A stretch of DNA of 64,000 nucleotides from Acidobacteriota bacterium (GCA_003170135.1 PMZR01000132.1:31807-95806), one strand, 5' to 3'. Numbered from the stretch's first letter, positions 48,513-57,492 are shown. Notes: a model not told the origin generated them from the sequence alone. Program-made: numbers and translations.

Positions 48513-48547
48513 GACTCCGGACTCCGGACTCCAGACTCCGGACTTCT
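48513..48547 (+). repeat. Five tandem 7-nt units running into the DUF4097 gene stop
   Basis: GACTCCG, GACTCCG, GACTCCA, GACTCCG and GACTTCT. The last unit shares two bases with the complement of the TAG at 48546-48548. Confidence 0.92.
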
Positions 48548-49445
48548 AGGATCGCGAGATCCTGATCGTCCCGTCGCCGCTCGTCACGCGCAACGAATGG
48601 CCGCCCGAGCCGATCTGCCCGCGCACCGTGTTCTTCGACACGTCGCCCTTGACGCCGAGCGCCTGGATCGCGATGGTGCCGTCGCCGGTGTGCGCATCGA
48701 TGTCGGCATCGAACGGCTCGGGCAATTCCAGCGTGACGCTGCCATCGCCGGTGTGGACGTCCCAGTCGTCTCCCATCCGGCTGCCGGTGTCCGCGCGCAG
48801 GCGCACGCTGCCGTCGCCCGTTCTCAACCGGACGCCTTCCAGCTTGCCGTTGAGCGCGATCGAGCCATCGCCGGTGTCGGCATCCACGCGGCCGTCCACG
48901 CGGTCGAGGACGATGGATCCGTCGCCGGTGTGTGCGCGCAGTTCGCCCGCCACCTCGGTCACTTTCACGCTGCCGTCGCCCGTCGTGAGCTGCACGCGTC
49001 CGTTGATGCGTTCGATCGTGATCGAGCCGTCGCCGGTGCGGGCGTCCAGGTTGGCCTGGCGCGGAACGGATACGATCAGGCGGGCCGACCGCGAACTGGA
49101 GAAGCCGAAATGCGTGCGGCCGTGCCCGGGCGACACGACGTCAATCGTGATGCGGTTTCCCGACTGCGAGGCCTTGACTTCGATCTCATCGACCTGCTGC
49201 TTGTTGCCTCCCCGTTTTTCCACTTCGACGGACACCTCGGGCCGATCCCACGCGCGTATCTCGACCGACCCGTCGAAGGTGGACAGCGTCAGATCCGGGG
49301 TCCCGGTCACCTGGAAGTCCTTCTTCTCGCGCTCGACGAATCGGCCCGATTCGAGGCCGATCGTGACGTCGCAGGCCGCCGCAAGCCAGGCGGCCGCGAG
49401 AATCGGGAGAAGCCGTACCGCCGGGGAACGCAGGGCTATGCTCAT
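48546..49445 (-). CDS. DUF4097-like lipoprotein with TGDGS beta-repeat
   Basis: The 299-residue protein has a lipoprotein signal (LAAAC lipobox at about 22-25). About eight copies of a roughly 20-residue repeat follow, carrying TGDGS or its variants TGDGT/SGDGT between short beta-strands. This is the pattern of DUF4097-type (putative adhesin) right-handed beta-helices. It is probably on the periplasmic face of a membrane. ATG 49445 follows AGGAGCACCTACG. The role of the family is unknown. Confidence 0.85.
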   Translation of the reverse strand: MSIALRSPAVRLLPILAAAWLAAACDVTIGLESGRFVEREKKDFQVTGTPDLTLSTFDGSVEIRAWDRPEVSVEVEKRGGNKQQVDEIEVKASQSGNRITIDVVSPGHGRTHFGFSSSRSARLIVSVPRQANLDARTGDGSITIERINGRVQLTTGDGSVKVTEVAGELRAHTGDGSIVLDRVDGRVDADTGDGSIALNGKLEGVRLRTGDGSVRLRADTGSRMGDDWDVHTGDGSVTLELPEPFDADIDAHTGDGTIAIQALGVKGDVSKNTVRGQIGSGGHSLRVTSGDGTIRISRS

Positions 49446-49535
49446 CGTAGGTGCTCCTGGCCGGTTAGACGGCGGCGTACCCCGCCAGGTTCATTCCACC
49501 CGGAAAATGAGACTGGACTGAGAAAAGGTGCCAGA

Positions 49536-49566
49536 CCCCATTACAAAAATGTAATGTCAGATGGGG
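49536..49566. repeat. Palindromic element overlapping the nagA stop
   Basis: ATTACA-AAAA-TGTAAT lies inside outer CCCC/GGGG arms and next to GGTGCCAGACCCC. It covers the TGA of nagA (49557-49559) and resembles REP elements with GGGGTCTGGCACC arms. Confidence 0.6.
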
Positions 49567-50801
49567 ACAGGCAGAGCCGAGTACGCAAGTTCGCCCCCGA
49601 TCCAGGTCTGCACGACGTGGCACGTCGGGTCCAGCACGGCGAGGTCGGCAAACGCGCCCGCCGCGAGGACGCCGAAGCCGTCCAGGTGCAGTTCCCTGGC
49701 GGGCGTCGTCGAACAGAGGATCGCGGCGTCAACCGGCGTGAGACCGACCTGGGCGACCAGCACCCTGAACGCCCGGTCCATGGTCAGCACGCTGCCCGCA
49801 AGCGTCCCGTCCTCGAGGAACGAGGCGGATTCCTCGACGGTGATCGTCTGCCCGCCGAGCCCCACGCGGGCGCCCGATGGGAGGCCGGCCCCGGCGGTTC
49901 CGTCGGTGATCGCCATCATCCGCGCCGGCGTCTTCGCGCCGATGGCCATGCGCATGATGGCCGGGTGCACGTGATACCCGTCGCACACGATCTCGGCGGC
50001 GACGTCCTCGCTGTCCAGGATCGCTCCGGCCAGGCCCGGGTGACGATGGCCAAGCTTCGGCATCCGGTTGAACAGGTGCGTCCCCTGGGTGGCGCCGGCG
50101 GCAATCGCGGCGCAGCCGGTCTCGTAGTCGGCACCTGAATGGCCGAGCGACACCAGGTGGCCGCGCGCGCGCAACTGCGCCACGAGGGCCATCCCGCCGG
50201 GCAGTTCCGGCGCCAGCGTTACGATGCCGATATCCGCCTGGCCGCGCTCCATTTCCAGGAGCAGGTCCTCACCGGTGTACGGCGTCTTCGCGGGGTCTGC
50301 GGCCTTTCCCTGTCCGGGCCCGGCAGGAGCCGGCCTCCTGCCCGGAACGGGCGGCATCCGGAGGCACTCCACCGGCTGCGCGCCCCGGTAGTCGGGATTG
50401 AGAAAATTGCTCTCCAGGTGCGCCGGGAGCACCCGGGCGGCCTGCGGTGCGGGCGCGAGCCGCGCTTGGCGGACCGCGAGCAGGAACCGGCGCAGGATCC
50501 CCGGCGAGCAGGCGACCGACGTCGGCGCGAACGCGGTCACGCCGTAGCGCGGCAACAACGCGGCGATCGAGCCCACCGCGTGGGGACCATCCAGCGAATC
50601 GAGGCCCTGCAGGCCGTGGACGTGCACGTCCACGAAGCCGGGCACGATGTAGTGGCCATGCAGGTCGAAGTGCAGATCGCCGGGCGAGGACGCGATCGCG
50701 CCCGCCCGGACGTCAACGATGCGGTTGCCGTCGATCACGACGGACCCCGGCCCGAGGAGACGGTCGGGAAGAACCAGGTCGGCGCCCGACAGCATGATCA
50801 T
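49557..50801 (-). CDS. nagA: N-acetylglucosamine-6-phosphate deacetylase
   Basis: The 414-residue amidohydrolase has VPGFVDVHVHGLQG (metal histidines), LPAHLESNFLNPDYRGAQP (metal Glu), SLGHSGADYETG, GTHLFNRMPKL and ITDGTAGAG (catalytic Asp). It deacetylates GlcNAc-6-P during amino-sugar or cell-wall recycling, consistent with the NagZ-type GH3 enzyme elsewhere in the window. A Pro/Gly-rich insert of about 25 residues follows the HLES region. ATG 50801 overlaps the upstream DUF5615 stop (ATGA). Confidence 0.92.
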   Translation of the reverse strand: MIMLSGADLVLPDRLLGPGSVVIDGNRIVDVRAGAIASSPGDLHFDLHGHYIVPGFVDVHVHGLQGLDSLDGPHAVGSIAALLPRYGVTAFAPTSVACSPGILRRFLLAVRQARLAPAPQAARVLPAHLESNFLNPDYRGAQPVECLRMPPVPGRRPAPAGPGQGKAADPAKTPYTGEDLLLEMERGQADIGIVTLAPELPGGMALVAQLRARGHLVSLGHSGADYETGCAAIAAGATQGTHLFNRMPKLGHRHPGLAGAILDSEDVAAEIVCDGYHVHPAIMRMAIGAKTPARMMAITDGTAGAGLPSGARVGLGGQTITVEESASFLEDGTLAGSVLTMDRAFRVLVAQVGLTPVDAAILCSTTPARELHLDGFGVLAAGAFADLAVLDPTCHVVQTWIGGELAYSALPVPI

Positions 50802-51268
50802 CGGCTGGCCCGATCTTCCATCCAGTCCGGGTGCACGTGCAGCTTGCGCCCTTCGAGCGGCAGGCCGCTGGAATCCGCGATGCCCGGCGGGACCCGCCGG
50901 CTCAGGCTCCGGCCGTGAGGCCGGAAGAACGCGCGGTCCAGGCGCGAGAGGAGCCGCGCCAGCAGCCGTTCATCGGGTCCCGAAACGACCAGCACGCCAG
51001 CGCAATCGGCGGGCGGAAACCGGCGGTCATCCAGGTAATCGCGATCGAGGGTGACGAGAGTGCGGCGCAGTTGGCGCGCGAGCCGGAAATGCTCGGCGTC
51101 CGGGGCGCGCCGCAAGTCGTCGTGCTCGATGACGAAGAGCACATCCCAGTGGAGGCGTCCACGCATGAAGGCCACCAGACCGGCAGGAATGTTCGCGTCC
51201 GCGTAGATCCGGGGTTCGGATGAGAGATGGTCGGCGAGGGACCCGAGTTCGGAAGACAAGGTGCGCAT
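50798..51268 (-). CDS. DUF5615 PIN-like protein
   Basis: The 156-residue protein matches the PIN-like DUF5615/Mut7-C group: RIYADANIPAGLVAFMRGRLHWDVLFVIEHD, LARQLRRTLVTLDRDYLDD and FPPADCAGVLVV. The conserved Asp residues (DAN, DRDYLDD) suggest a metal-dependent RNase fold. Such proteins often occur as toxin-like partners, but no antitoxin is evident here. It overlaps nagA by 4 nt, so the two are translationally coupled, an unusual combination. The N-terminal 18 residues may not be translated. Confidence 0.78.
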   Translation of the reverse strand: MRTLSSELGSLADHLSSEPRIYADANIPAGLVAFMRGRLHWDVLFVIEHDDLRRAPDAEHFRLARQLRRTLVTLDRDYLDDRRFPPADCAGVLVVSGPDERLLARLLSRLDRAFFRPHGRSLSRRVPPGIADSSGLPLEGRKLHVHPDWMEDRASR

Positions 51269-51431
51269 GGCGCCTCAGAGGGCCTCCGGCGTAGGATCAC
51301 GCGAAGCTTAGCACGGTACCGCTCAACCCTGTTCTCCTGCCGGGGAGCGGCCGATAAATCCAACGGCCGGTCCGGTCCTGCCCCTGCTTGGGGCGGGCCC
51401 GAGGGCCGCGAAGTGGTTGCAGAAACGCGAC

Positions 51432-52802
51432 ATGGACGATTTGACCTATTCCGCTCGCCGAGCCGTTGCCAGCACGGTCCGCCAGGCCGAGAACGCGCGT
51501 GATCTGGCGGCGCGGTTCCGTGTCCTCGTCCAGTCGCCCCTGCGCGCGTCGATCCTCCGGCATCTGCACGCGAACCCGGACGAGACGTTTGACATCGAGT
51601 CGCTGATGCAGATTTTCGGCCGGATGCGGCTGGATGTCGAGAACTGCGCCAACGAGCTCGTCAACGCGTGCGTCGCCCGGCGCCTGGACGATGCCGTCCC
51701 CCGCTTCACGGCCGCCCGGCCGCCCAACGACACGATGGCGATCCTGCTCGACGATTTCCTCGAGAGACGGGCAACCGTCACGAGCGAGGACCAGTCGCCG
51801 TCGGTGCAGCGCTTTCGCGAGATGATCGGCCGCGACGAGAAGATGCTCATCGTCTTCGAGTGGATTCGCACGGCGGCCAAGTCGGACATCTCGGTGCTCA
51901 TCCTCGGACCCACCGGGTCGGGCAAGGAAGTCGTCGCGCGCATGATCCATGAGCTCAGCCGCCGGGCGAGCGGCCGCTTCCAGGCGGTCAATTGCGCGGC
52001 CCTGCCCGATACGCTGTTCGAGTCGGAAGTCTTCGGCCACGAGAAAGGCGCCTTCACCGGCGCCCACGACCGCAAGCCCGGACGCCTGGAACTGGCCGAC
52101 AAGGGCACGCTGTTTCTCGACGAGATCGGGGATCTGTCGGTGATGGCGCAGGCCAAGCTGCTGCGCGTGCTCGAGGACCGGCGCTTCGAACGCCTGGGCG
52201 GAAACCGGCAGATCGACGTCGATTTCCGGCTGATTTCGGCGACCAACCGGCCGCTCGACCTGTTCGTCCGCGACACCCGGTTCCGCGAGGATCTCTATTA
52301 CCGGGTCAACGCGTTCGCCATCCGCCTCCCCTCGCTCAAGGAACGCTCGTCGGACATCCCGACGCTTGCACAGCGGTTCCTCACGCGCTATTGCGCGGGT
52401 AACGGGCTGGCGGCGGACGGCAAGACGTTCTCCCGCGAGGCGTTCGACACGCTGACCGCGTATTCGTGGCCCGGCAACATCCGGGAACTCGAAAGCACGG
52501 TCGCGCGAGCGGCGCTCTCGGCGCCCGGCCGCGTCATCCGCGCCACCGACATCGAGTTCCTCAACGCCTTTGCCAGCGCCACGCAGGCGGCCCCCGACAA
52601 GCTGCCATCGCTGCGCGAGGCCGAGCGCGCGCACATCGTGCGCATCCTGGAAGCGGTCCACTGGAACAAGAAGCACGCGGCCGACGTCCTCGAAATCAGC
52701 CGCGGAACGCTGTACCGGAAGATCACCGAGTACAATCTCGAGCCACCCACGCCAGCATCGGTGTTCCGCAATGGAACAGATGCGGACAGTCACCGCGTTT
52801 GA
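51432..52802 (+). CDS. Sigma-54-dependent transcriptional activator with N-terminal winged helix
   Basis: The 456-residue activator has an N-terminal winged-helix-like domain ([37 protein letters not shown]) instead of a receiver domain. An AAA+ domain follows with Walker A GPTGSGKE (about 159-166), GAFTGA (206-211) and Walker [10 protein letters not shown]. The C-terminus is a Fis-type HTH ([31 protein letters not shown]). It would open sigma-54 promoters; one is predicted immediately downstream at 53030-53045. ATG 51432 is the first good start. No cognate kinase is present. Confidence 0.9.
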   Translation: MDDLTYSARRAVASTVRQAENARDLAARFRVLVQSPLRASILRHLHANPDETFDIESLMQIFGRMRLDVENCANELVNACVARRLDDAVPRFTAARPPNDTMAILLDDFLERRATVTSEDQSPSVQRFREMIGRDEKMLIVFEWIRTAAKSDISVLILGPTGSGKEVVARMIHELSRRASGRFQAVNCAALPDTLFESEVFGHEKGAFTGAHDRKPGRLELADKGTLFLDEIGDLSVMAQAKLLRVLEDRRFERLGGNRQIDVDFRLISATNRPLDLFVRDTRFREDLYYRVNAFAIRLPSLKERSSDIPTLAQRFLTRYCAGNGLAADGKTFSREAFDTLTAYSWPGNIRELESTVARAALSAPGRVIRATDIEFLNAFASATQAAPDKLPSLREAERAHIVRILEAVHWNKKHAADVLEISRGTLYRKITEYNLEPPTPASVFRNGTDADSHRV

Positions 52803-53075
52803 TTCAAACAGATAAACTGCAGAGCCAGCGAGCCTTACGGCTCAGCTTCGTCCCAGGTTAGGGCGCCGGTACCGGTCCGAAGTTCCAAAATGGAACTCGC
52901 GTGTGCCGAATTGAGACACAATCGTCTGTCTCAGGCGTCTTCCGCCGCCGGCCATGACCGGCCACAATAGCCTGCAAGTATCTACAATGATAGGGTTTAC
53001 TGGCCGCCAGCGTGCGATCCAGGTAAACAAGGCAGAGCTCTTGCTATAGCAGGGCTTAGATCTCTTTGTGTCTCC
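52803..53075 (+). promoter_or_regulatory. Regulatory region of the HD-GYP/GGDEF gene with sigma-54 promoter and dyads
   Basis: AGGCAGAGCTCTTGCT (53030-53045) has GG and GC at the -24/-12 spacing of sigma-54 promoters, about 30-45 nt before GTG 53076. Upstream dyads could bind the activator: GTTCC-AAAAT-GGAAC (52882-52896) and TGAGACA-N8-TGTCTCA (52912-52933). GTTTACTGG and CCAGGTAAAC (about 52995-53029) form another inverted pair. Confidence 0.62.
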
Positions 53076-55607
53076 GTGCGCGAACCGACGATCGACGGCA
53101 CTCTGATGGACAGTCTTCCACGGTCGGCCAGGCTCTACGTCGGCAGCGTCATCGCGGTCGGGGTGTGCCTGCTCGCCGTCTTCGCGCCATGGTCCGGCCT
53201 GCACGTCTATCGAGGGGCCGGCCTGCATTATCCGTACACGCTGTTCGCGTCGCTCCTGCTCCTCTCCTCGATCTGCTCCGCTTTCAAGGTGAGTCTGCCG
53301 CTGGCCGGCAGCGCCTCGACGATGTCGGTGTCCTACGCGGTGGACTTCGGCGCGCTGGTGCTGCTCGGGCCGAACCAGGCGATGCTCATCACGGCTGCGT
53401 CCGTCCTGAGCCAGTGCACGGTGAAGCCGCGCGGACGCAATCCGCTCTACAAGATCGTCTTCAGCATGGCGGCGCTGGTCATCACGGTCCAGGCCGCGGG
53501 CCGCGCCTACTGGGACTGGCTGCCGTTCGTGCTCGGCGGGGACCAGACGGCCATCGTCGCCAGCCTCGCCGGCGCGATCACGGTGTACTTCCTGGTGAAC
53601 AGCTTCCTGGTGGCCGCGGCGGTGGCGCTGTCCTCGAGGCGATCGATCTTCCGGGTGTGGCAGCAGAACTTCCTGTGGGGCGCGCCCGGGTACTTCTTCG
53701 GCGGCATCATCGCGGCGGTGGCGGCCAACCTGGTCGATCGGTCCGCGTACTACTTTGCGGTGTTCGCGGCGGTCCCGCTGTACCTGACCTACCGGGCCTA
53801 TCGCGTCTACATGGGCACGGTGGCCGCCGAGCAGCAGCACGTGCGCGAGATTTCGAACCTGCACCTGGCGACGGTCGAGGCGCTGGCCCTGGCAATCGAC
53901 GCGAAGGATCAGCGCTCGCACACGCACATCCGGCGCATGCAGATCTTCGCCGCCACGGTGGGCAAGGCGCTGGCGATGAACGGCGACGACATCGACGGTC
54001 TGCGCACGGCGGCGCTGCTGCACGACATCGGCAAGCTCGCCGTGCCCGAGCACATCCTGTCGAAGCCGGGGCCGCTGACGCCAGACGAGGTGAAGAAAGT
54101 CCGGATCCACCCGGTCGTCGGGGCCGAGATCATCGCGCAGGTGCCGTTCCCGTACCCGGTGGCGCCGCTCATCCTGTGTCACCACGAGCGGTGGGACGGG
54201 CGCGGGTACCCGTCCGGTCTCAAGGCGGACGAGATCCCGCTCGGGGCGCGCATCATCGCGGTCATCGATTTCTACGACGCGCTCACGAGCGATCGGCCCT
54301 ATCACCCGGCGATGAGCCACGAGGCCGCGGCGCGGCTCGTGCAGCAGGAGGCCGGGCGCGCGTTCGATCCCGCGGTGGTCAGCAAGTTCCTCGATCTGCT
54401 GCCCGAGCTGCCGGCGCTGGTCGAGAGCATGTCGCCGTCGCTGCTCAAACCGCGCGTCATCCAGGGGCTGTCGCCGCAGACGGCGGTGGCACCCGACGAC
54501 CAGTCCCAGGTGCTGCAGAACATCGCGCTGGCGCATCGCGAGATCTACGCGCTCTACGAGATCGCCCAGGCCATGGGCACGAGCCTCGGCGTGACCGACA
54601 CGATGAAGCTGATCTCGTCGAAGCTGACGAACCTCGTGCCGTTCTCCTGCTGCGCGCTGTACCTCTACAACGACACGAACGACGCGCTGCGGTGCCGCTT
54701 CGCGACCGGCACCGATGCCGACATCGTGCGCCGCGTGACGGTCAAGAACGGGCACGGCATGACCGGGTGGGTGGCGCGCAACCGCCGGCCGCTCCTCAAC
54801 GCCCGCCCGAGCGCGGACCTGGAATCATCCGACGTCGGGCCGGTGCAGACCAAGCTGCAGGCGGCGCTCGTCTGCCCGCTCGTGTTCAACGAGGAAGTCA
54901 TCGGCACGCTGGCCGTCTATCACACCGAGGCCAGCTTCTACAACGAAGACCACGCGCGGCTGCTCGATCGTGTCTGCGAGCAGGCGGCGGCGGTGATTGC
55001 CAATTCGATCGTCTTCGAGAAGACGCAGCAGGAGTCGCTGACCGACGCGCTGACGGCGCTGCCGAACACGCGGTTCCTGTTCATGCACCTCACGCGCGAA
55101 CTGGCCCGCGCCGAGCGGCTGAAGTCCGAGGTCGGCCTGCTCGTCATGGACCTGGACGACTTCAAGGAAATCAACGACAAGTACGGCCATCACGTGGGCG
55201 ACCGCGCGCTGCAGGAAGTCGCTTCCGTCCTGCGGACGGCGATCCGGCCCTACGACACGTGCGTCCGTTACGCGGGCGACGAGTTCATCGTGGTGCTGCC
55301 CGGGTGCGGCGGCGAAGAGGCCGAGAGCAAGCGGGTCGATCTGCAGAAGGCCGTCGATGGCATTCGGCTCGAGGCCCGGCCGGGCAAGCTGATTCCGATT
55401 GGCGTCAGCGCCGGCGTGGCCGTGTTCCCGGTGGACGGCGACGGCTATGACAGCCTGCTGGCGATCGCCGATGCTCGCATGTATCGCGACAAGACGAAGC
55501 GCAAGAAAGCCGGCCCGCGGTCCAGCCTCGCGGCCGACGCCGACATGACCGTGCCTGCAGATCTCAGCGAAATCGACCTTCACCGCGCCGCCGCCGGGAT
55601 TCTCTGA
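53076..55607 (+). CDS. Membrane HD-GYP - GAF - GGDEF cyclic-di-GMP protein
   Basis: The 843-residue protein has about seven N-terminal transmembrane segments (MASE-like, about 20-240). An HD-GYP domain follows with His316-Asp317 in LLHDIGK and HHERWDGRGYP (GYP at 377-379). Next come a GAF domain (about 480-640) and a GGDEF domain with the active motif AGDEF (733-737) and a final HD-like tail. Both the hydrolysing and synthesising signatures look intact, so it may be bifunctional or conditionally switched. GTG 53076 is used; ATG 53106 is an alternative. It is controlled by the putative sigma-54 promoter. Confidence 0.9.
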   Translation: MREPTIDGTLMDSLPRSARLYVGSVIAVGVCLLAVFAPWSGLHVYRGAGLHYPYTLFASLLLLSSICSAFKVSLPLAGSASTMSVSYAVDFGALVLLGPNQAMLITAASVLSQCTVKPRGRNPLYKIVFSMAALVITVQAAGRAYWDWLPFVLGGDQTAIVASLAGAITVYFLVNSFLVAAAVALSSRRSIFRVWQQNFLWGAPGYFFGGIIAAVAANLVDRSAYYFAVFAAVPLYLTYRAYRVYMGTVAAEQQHVREISNLHLATVEALALAIDAKDQRSHTHIRRMQIFAATVGKALAMNGDDIDGLRTAALLHDIGKLAVPEHILSKPGPLTPDEVKKVRIHPVVGAEIIAQVPFPYPVAPLILCHHERWDGRGYPSGLKADEIPLGARIIAVIDFYDALTSDRPYHPAMSHEAAARLVQQEAGRAFDPAVVSKFLDLLPELPALVESMSPSLLKPRVIQGLSPQTAVAPDDQSQVLQNIALAHREIYALYEIAQAMGTSLGVTDTMKLISSKLTNLVPFSCCALYLYNDTNDALRCRFATGTDADIVRRVTVKNGHGMTGWVARNRRPLLNARPSADLESSDVGPVQTKLQAALVCPLVFNEEVIGTLAVYHTEASFYNEDHARLLDRVCEQAAAVIANSIVFEKTQQESLTDALTALPNTRFLFMHLTRELARAERLKSEVGLLVMDLDDFKEINDKYGHHVGDRALQEVASVLRTAIRPYDTCVRYAGDEFIVVLPGCGGEEAESKRVDLQKAVDGIRLEARPGKLIPIGVSAGVAVFPVDGDGYDSLLAIADARMYRDKTKRKKAGPRSSLAADADMTVPADLSEIDLHRAAAGIL

Positions 55608-55621
55608 GACTCTCCTCGTCC

Positions 55622-55652
55622 AGCCTTCGCTCGCCTTGGGCGAGCTTCGGCT
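55622..55652 (+). terminator. Hairpin after the HD-GYP/GGDEF gene
   Basis: GCTCGCC-TTG-GGCGAGC with outer AGCC/GGCT arms separated by TTC bulges forms a strong stem 15 nt after the stop. It lacks a T-tract, so termination is uncertain. Confidence 0.4.
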
Positions 55653-55703
55653 GGCACGCCGAATCGCTGCTCGAAGGCGACCTCGAATCCCAGATTCCTG
55701 CGC

Positions 55704-55709
55704 TAGACT
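55704..55709 (+). promoter_or_regulatory. -10 box adjacent to the flavin reductase start
   Basis: TAGACT ends 7 nt before GTG 55717. Together with similar sites elsewhere it suggests a leaderless or nearly leaderless mRNA. Confidence 0.4.
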
Positions 55710-55716
55710 CGCTGTA

Positions 55717-56421
55717 GTGGCCCTGCTCACCCTCGCCATTCGCGAAATCCGTGTCGAGACGCCTCGCACGCGCAGGCTGCAGGTGTCGCTCGCGGGAACG
55801 GCCTTCGACTTCCGCGCCGGCCAGGCGGTGTGGGTCGGACGGCGTGGCGATCCGTTGCGCAAGCCCTACTCGATCGCCTGCTCGCCGGAGCAGGCCCGGC
55901 AGGAGGACGCACTCGAACTGCTCATCCAGGTCGGGGCTGACGCCGGTGAGGGCACACACCTCGACCCGCTCGCGGAGGGCATGCTCGTGGACGTTGACGG
56001 GCCGACCGGAGACTTCTGCTTTCCGGACGACGCGCGCGAACCTCGCGTGCTGCTGGTCGCCGGCGGGACGGGCATCGCGCCGTTGCGGGCGATGCTGTGG
56101 CACGCGCTTCGCGTGCTTCCCGATCGCGAGTTCGCGCTGTTCTACAGCGCCCGCTCGGCGGACGAGTTCGCCTACGGGGACGAGATGCGGGAGTTGGCGC
56201 GCGCGGGACGCCTCGCGCTCGTTGAAACCGTCACGCGCGAGGTGGGAGCGCACTGGGCGGGCGCGCGGGGCCGCCTGACACGCGCGAGAATCGCCTCGAT
56301 GCTCGTGCCGGAATCGACATTGTGCTGTGTGTGCGGGCCGCCCGCGTTCGTGCAGGACGTCACGCTCTGGCTTCGGGAGATCGGCGTCGGGAAAGGACGG
56401 ATCCTCGCCGAGGGCTGGTAG
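55717..56421 (+). CDS. FAD/NAD(P)-binding oxidoreductase (ferredoxin-NADP reductase type)
   Basis: The 234-residue reductase has the FAD-binding motif RKPYSIA, the NAD(P)H pyrophosphate loop VAGGTGIAPLRAML and the C-terminal CCVCGPPAFVQDV. There is no iron-sulfur domain, so it would deliver electrons to a separate partner. GTG 55717 is chosen because it gives the family N-terminus (LTLAIREIRVETPRTRRL) right after a -10 box. Its stop TAG begins a 7-nt repeat array. The electron acceptor is unknown. Confidence 0.85.
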   Translation: MALLTLAIREIRVETPRTRRLQVSLAGTAFDFRAGQAVWVGRRGDPLRKPYSIACSPEQARQEDALELLIQVGADAGEGTHLDPLAEGMLVDVDGPTGDFCFPDDAREPRVLLVAGGTGIAPLRAMLWHALRVLPDREFALFYSARSADEFAYGDEMRELARAGRLALVETVTREVGAHWAGARGRLTRARIASMLVPESTLCCVCGPPAFVQDVTLWLREIGVGKGRILAEGW

Positions 56422-56480
56422 TCGTTGGTCGTTGGTTGTTGGTTCTTGGTTGTTAGTCGGGGTCGTTGGTCGTTAGTCGG
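56421..56480 (+). repeat. 7-nt repeat array starting in the reductase stop codon
   Basis: GTCGTTG, GTCGTTG, GTTGTTG, GTTCTTG, GTTGTTA, GTCGGGG, TCGTTG, GTCGTTA and GTCGG. The first base is the G of the TAG stop. Confidence 0.9.
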
Positions 56481-56507
56481 CAGCGTCGAACATCAACATC
56501 TCGTAGC

Positions 56508-56542
56508 GGAAGCCTGGAGCCCGAAGCCCGGAGCCTGGGCCG
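56508..56542 (+). repeat. Five tandem 7-nt units (GGAAGCC type)
   Basis: GGAAGCC, TGGAGCC, CGAAGCC, CGGAGCC and TGGGCCG lie between the GTCGTTG array and the fabI 3' end. Confidence 0.88.
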
Positions 56543-56629
56543 AGTTTCAGCGACGATCTCACGTCTTTGACGCCCTGGACCTTGCGCCGCGACGCCGGGG
56601 CGGGCTCTCATGTCCTGCTCGGCGGCAAG

Positions 56630-57400
56630 CTACATGCCCATGATGTTGTAGCCCGCATCGACCGCGAGGCACTCGCCGGTAATCGCCGTCGCGGATGTGA
56701 GCAGGAAGAACGCCGCCTCGGCCACCTCGCCGGCGTCGACGTTGCGTTTGAGGGCCGCGCGATCGCGGTAGACCTGCAGGATGTCCGAGAACCCCGAGAT
56801 GCCCGCCGACGCGAGCGTGCGAATGGGACCCGCCGAAATCGCATTCACCCGGATGTTCTCCGGCCCGAGATCCGCCGCGAGGTACCGGACCGTCGCCTCC
56901 AGGCCGGCCTTCGCCACGCCCATGACGTTGTAGTTCGGGAAGACGCGCCTGGCGCCGAGATAGGTGAGCGTCAGGACCGACCCGGCGCCTTGGCCGCGCA
57001 TCAGCGGCGCGGCGCCGCGCGCCAGCGCGATGAGGGAGTAGACGCTGACGTCGAGCGCGATTCGGAACCCGTCGCGGCTGGTGTCGAGGAACCGTCCCGT
57101 CAGTTCGGCCCGCGGCGCGAACGCCACGGCATGGACGAGGTAATCGAGGGAGCCGAAGGCCTCGCCGATCTCGCCGTAGACCGCGCGCACCTGGTCGTCG
57201 CTCGTCACGTCACAAGGCAGGATGAGGGGAGCGTCGAGCGAGGCGGCGAGCGCGCGGACGTTCTCGCCGAGGCGCTCGTCCGCGTAGGTCAGCGCCAGCC
57301 TGACGCCACAGCCCGCCAACCGCTGCGCGATCGCCCACGCGATCGAGCGCTTGTTGGCGACACCCACGACCAGGCCGTGCCTGCCCGAGAGATCCGTCAT
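56630..57400 (-). CDS. fabI: Enoyl-[acyl-carrier-protein] reductase (NADH)
   Basis: The 256-residue short-chain dehydrogenase/reductase has the FabI signature GVANKRSIAWAIAQRLA, with catalytic Tyr and Lys in YLGARRVFPNYNVMGVAKAGLEA. The C-terminal NAVSAGPIRT-like segment is NAISAGPIRTLASAGI. It performs the last reduction of fatty-acid elongation. The ATG at 57400 has CTCCT instead of a Shine-Dalgarno sequence. It appears monocistronic. Confidence 0.93.
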   Translation of the reverse strand: MTDLSGRHGLVVGVANKRSIAWAIAQRLAGCGVRLALTYADERLGENVRALAASLDAPLILPCDVTSDDQVRAVYGEIGEAFGSLDYLVHAVAFAPRAELTGRFLDTSRDGFRIALDVSVYSLIALARGAAPLMRGQGAGSVLTLTYLGARRVFPNYNVMGVAKAGLEATVRYLAADLGPENIRVNAISAGPIRTLASAGISGFSDILQVYRDRAALKRNVDAGEVAEAAFFLLTSATAITGECLAVDAGYNIMGM

Positions 57401-57492
57401 AGGAGCAACGCGTCTGCCGGTCCGATGGGAGCGTATCGCGCGCGACCTGCGATGGCGCGGCAGGCATCAGGGACGCAGGCGTCCAGCAGGCG

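Noticed and set aside
53030-53050. Sigma-70 promoter (TATAGC) for the HD-GYP gene
   Set aside because: CTATAGC near 53044-53050 has no matching -35, whereas the -24/-12 spacing of GG and GC is exact and a sigma-54 activator is adjacent.
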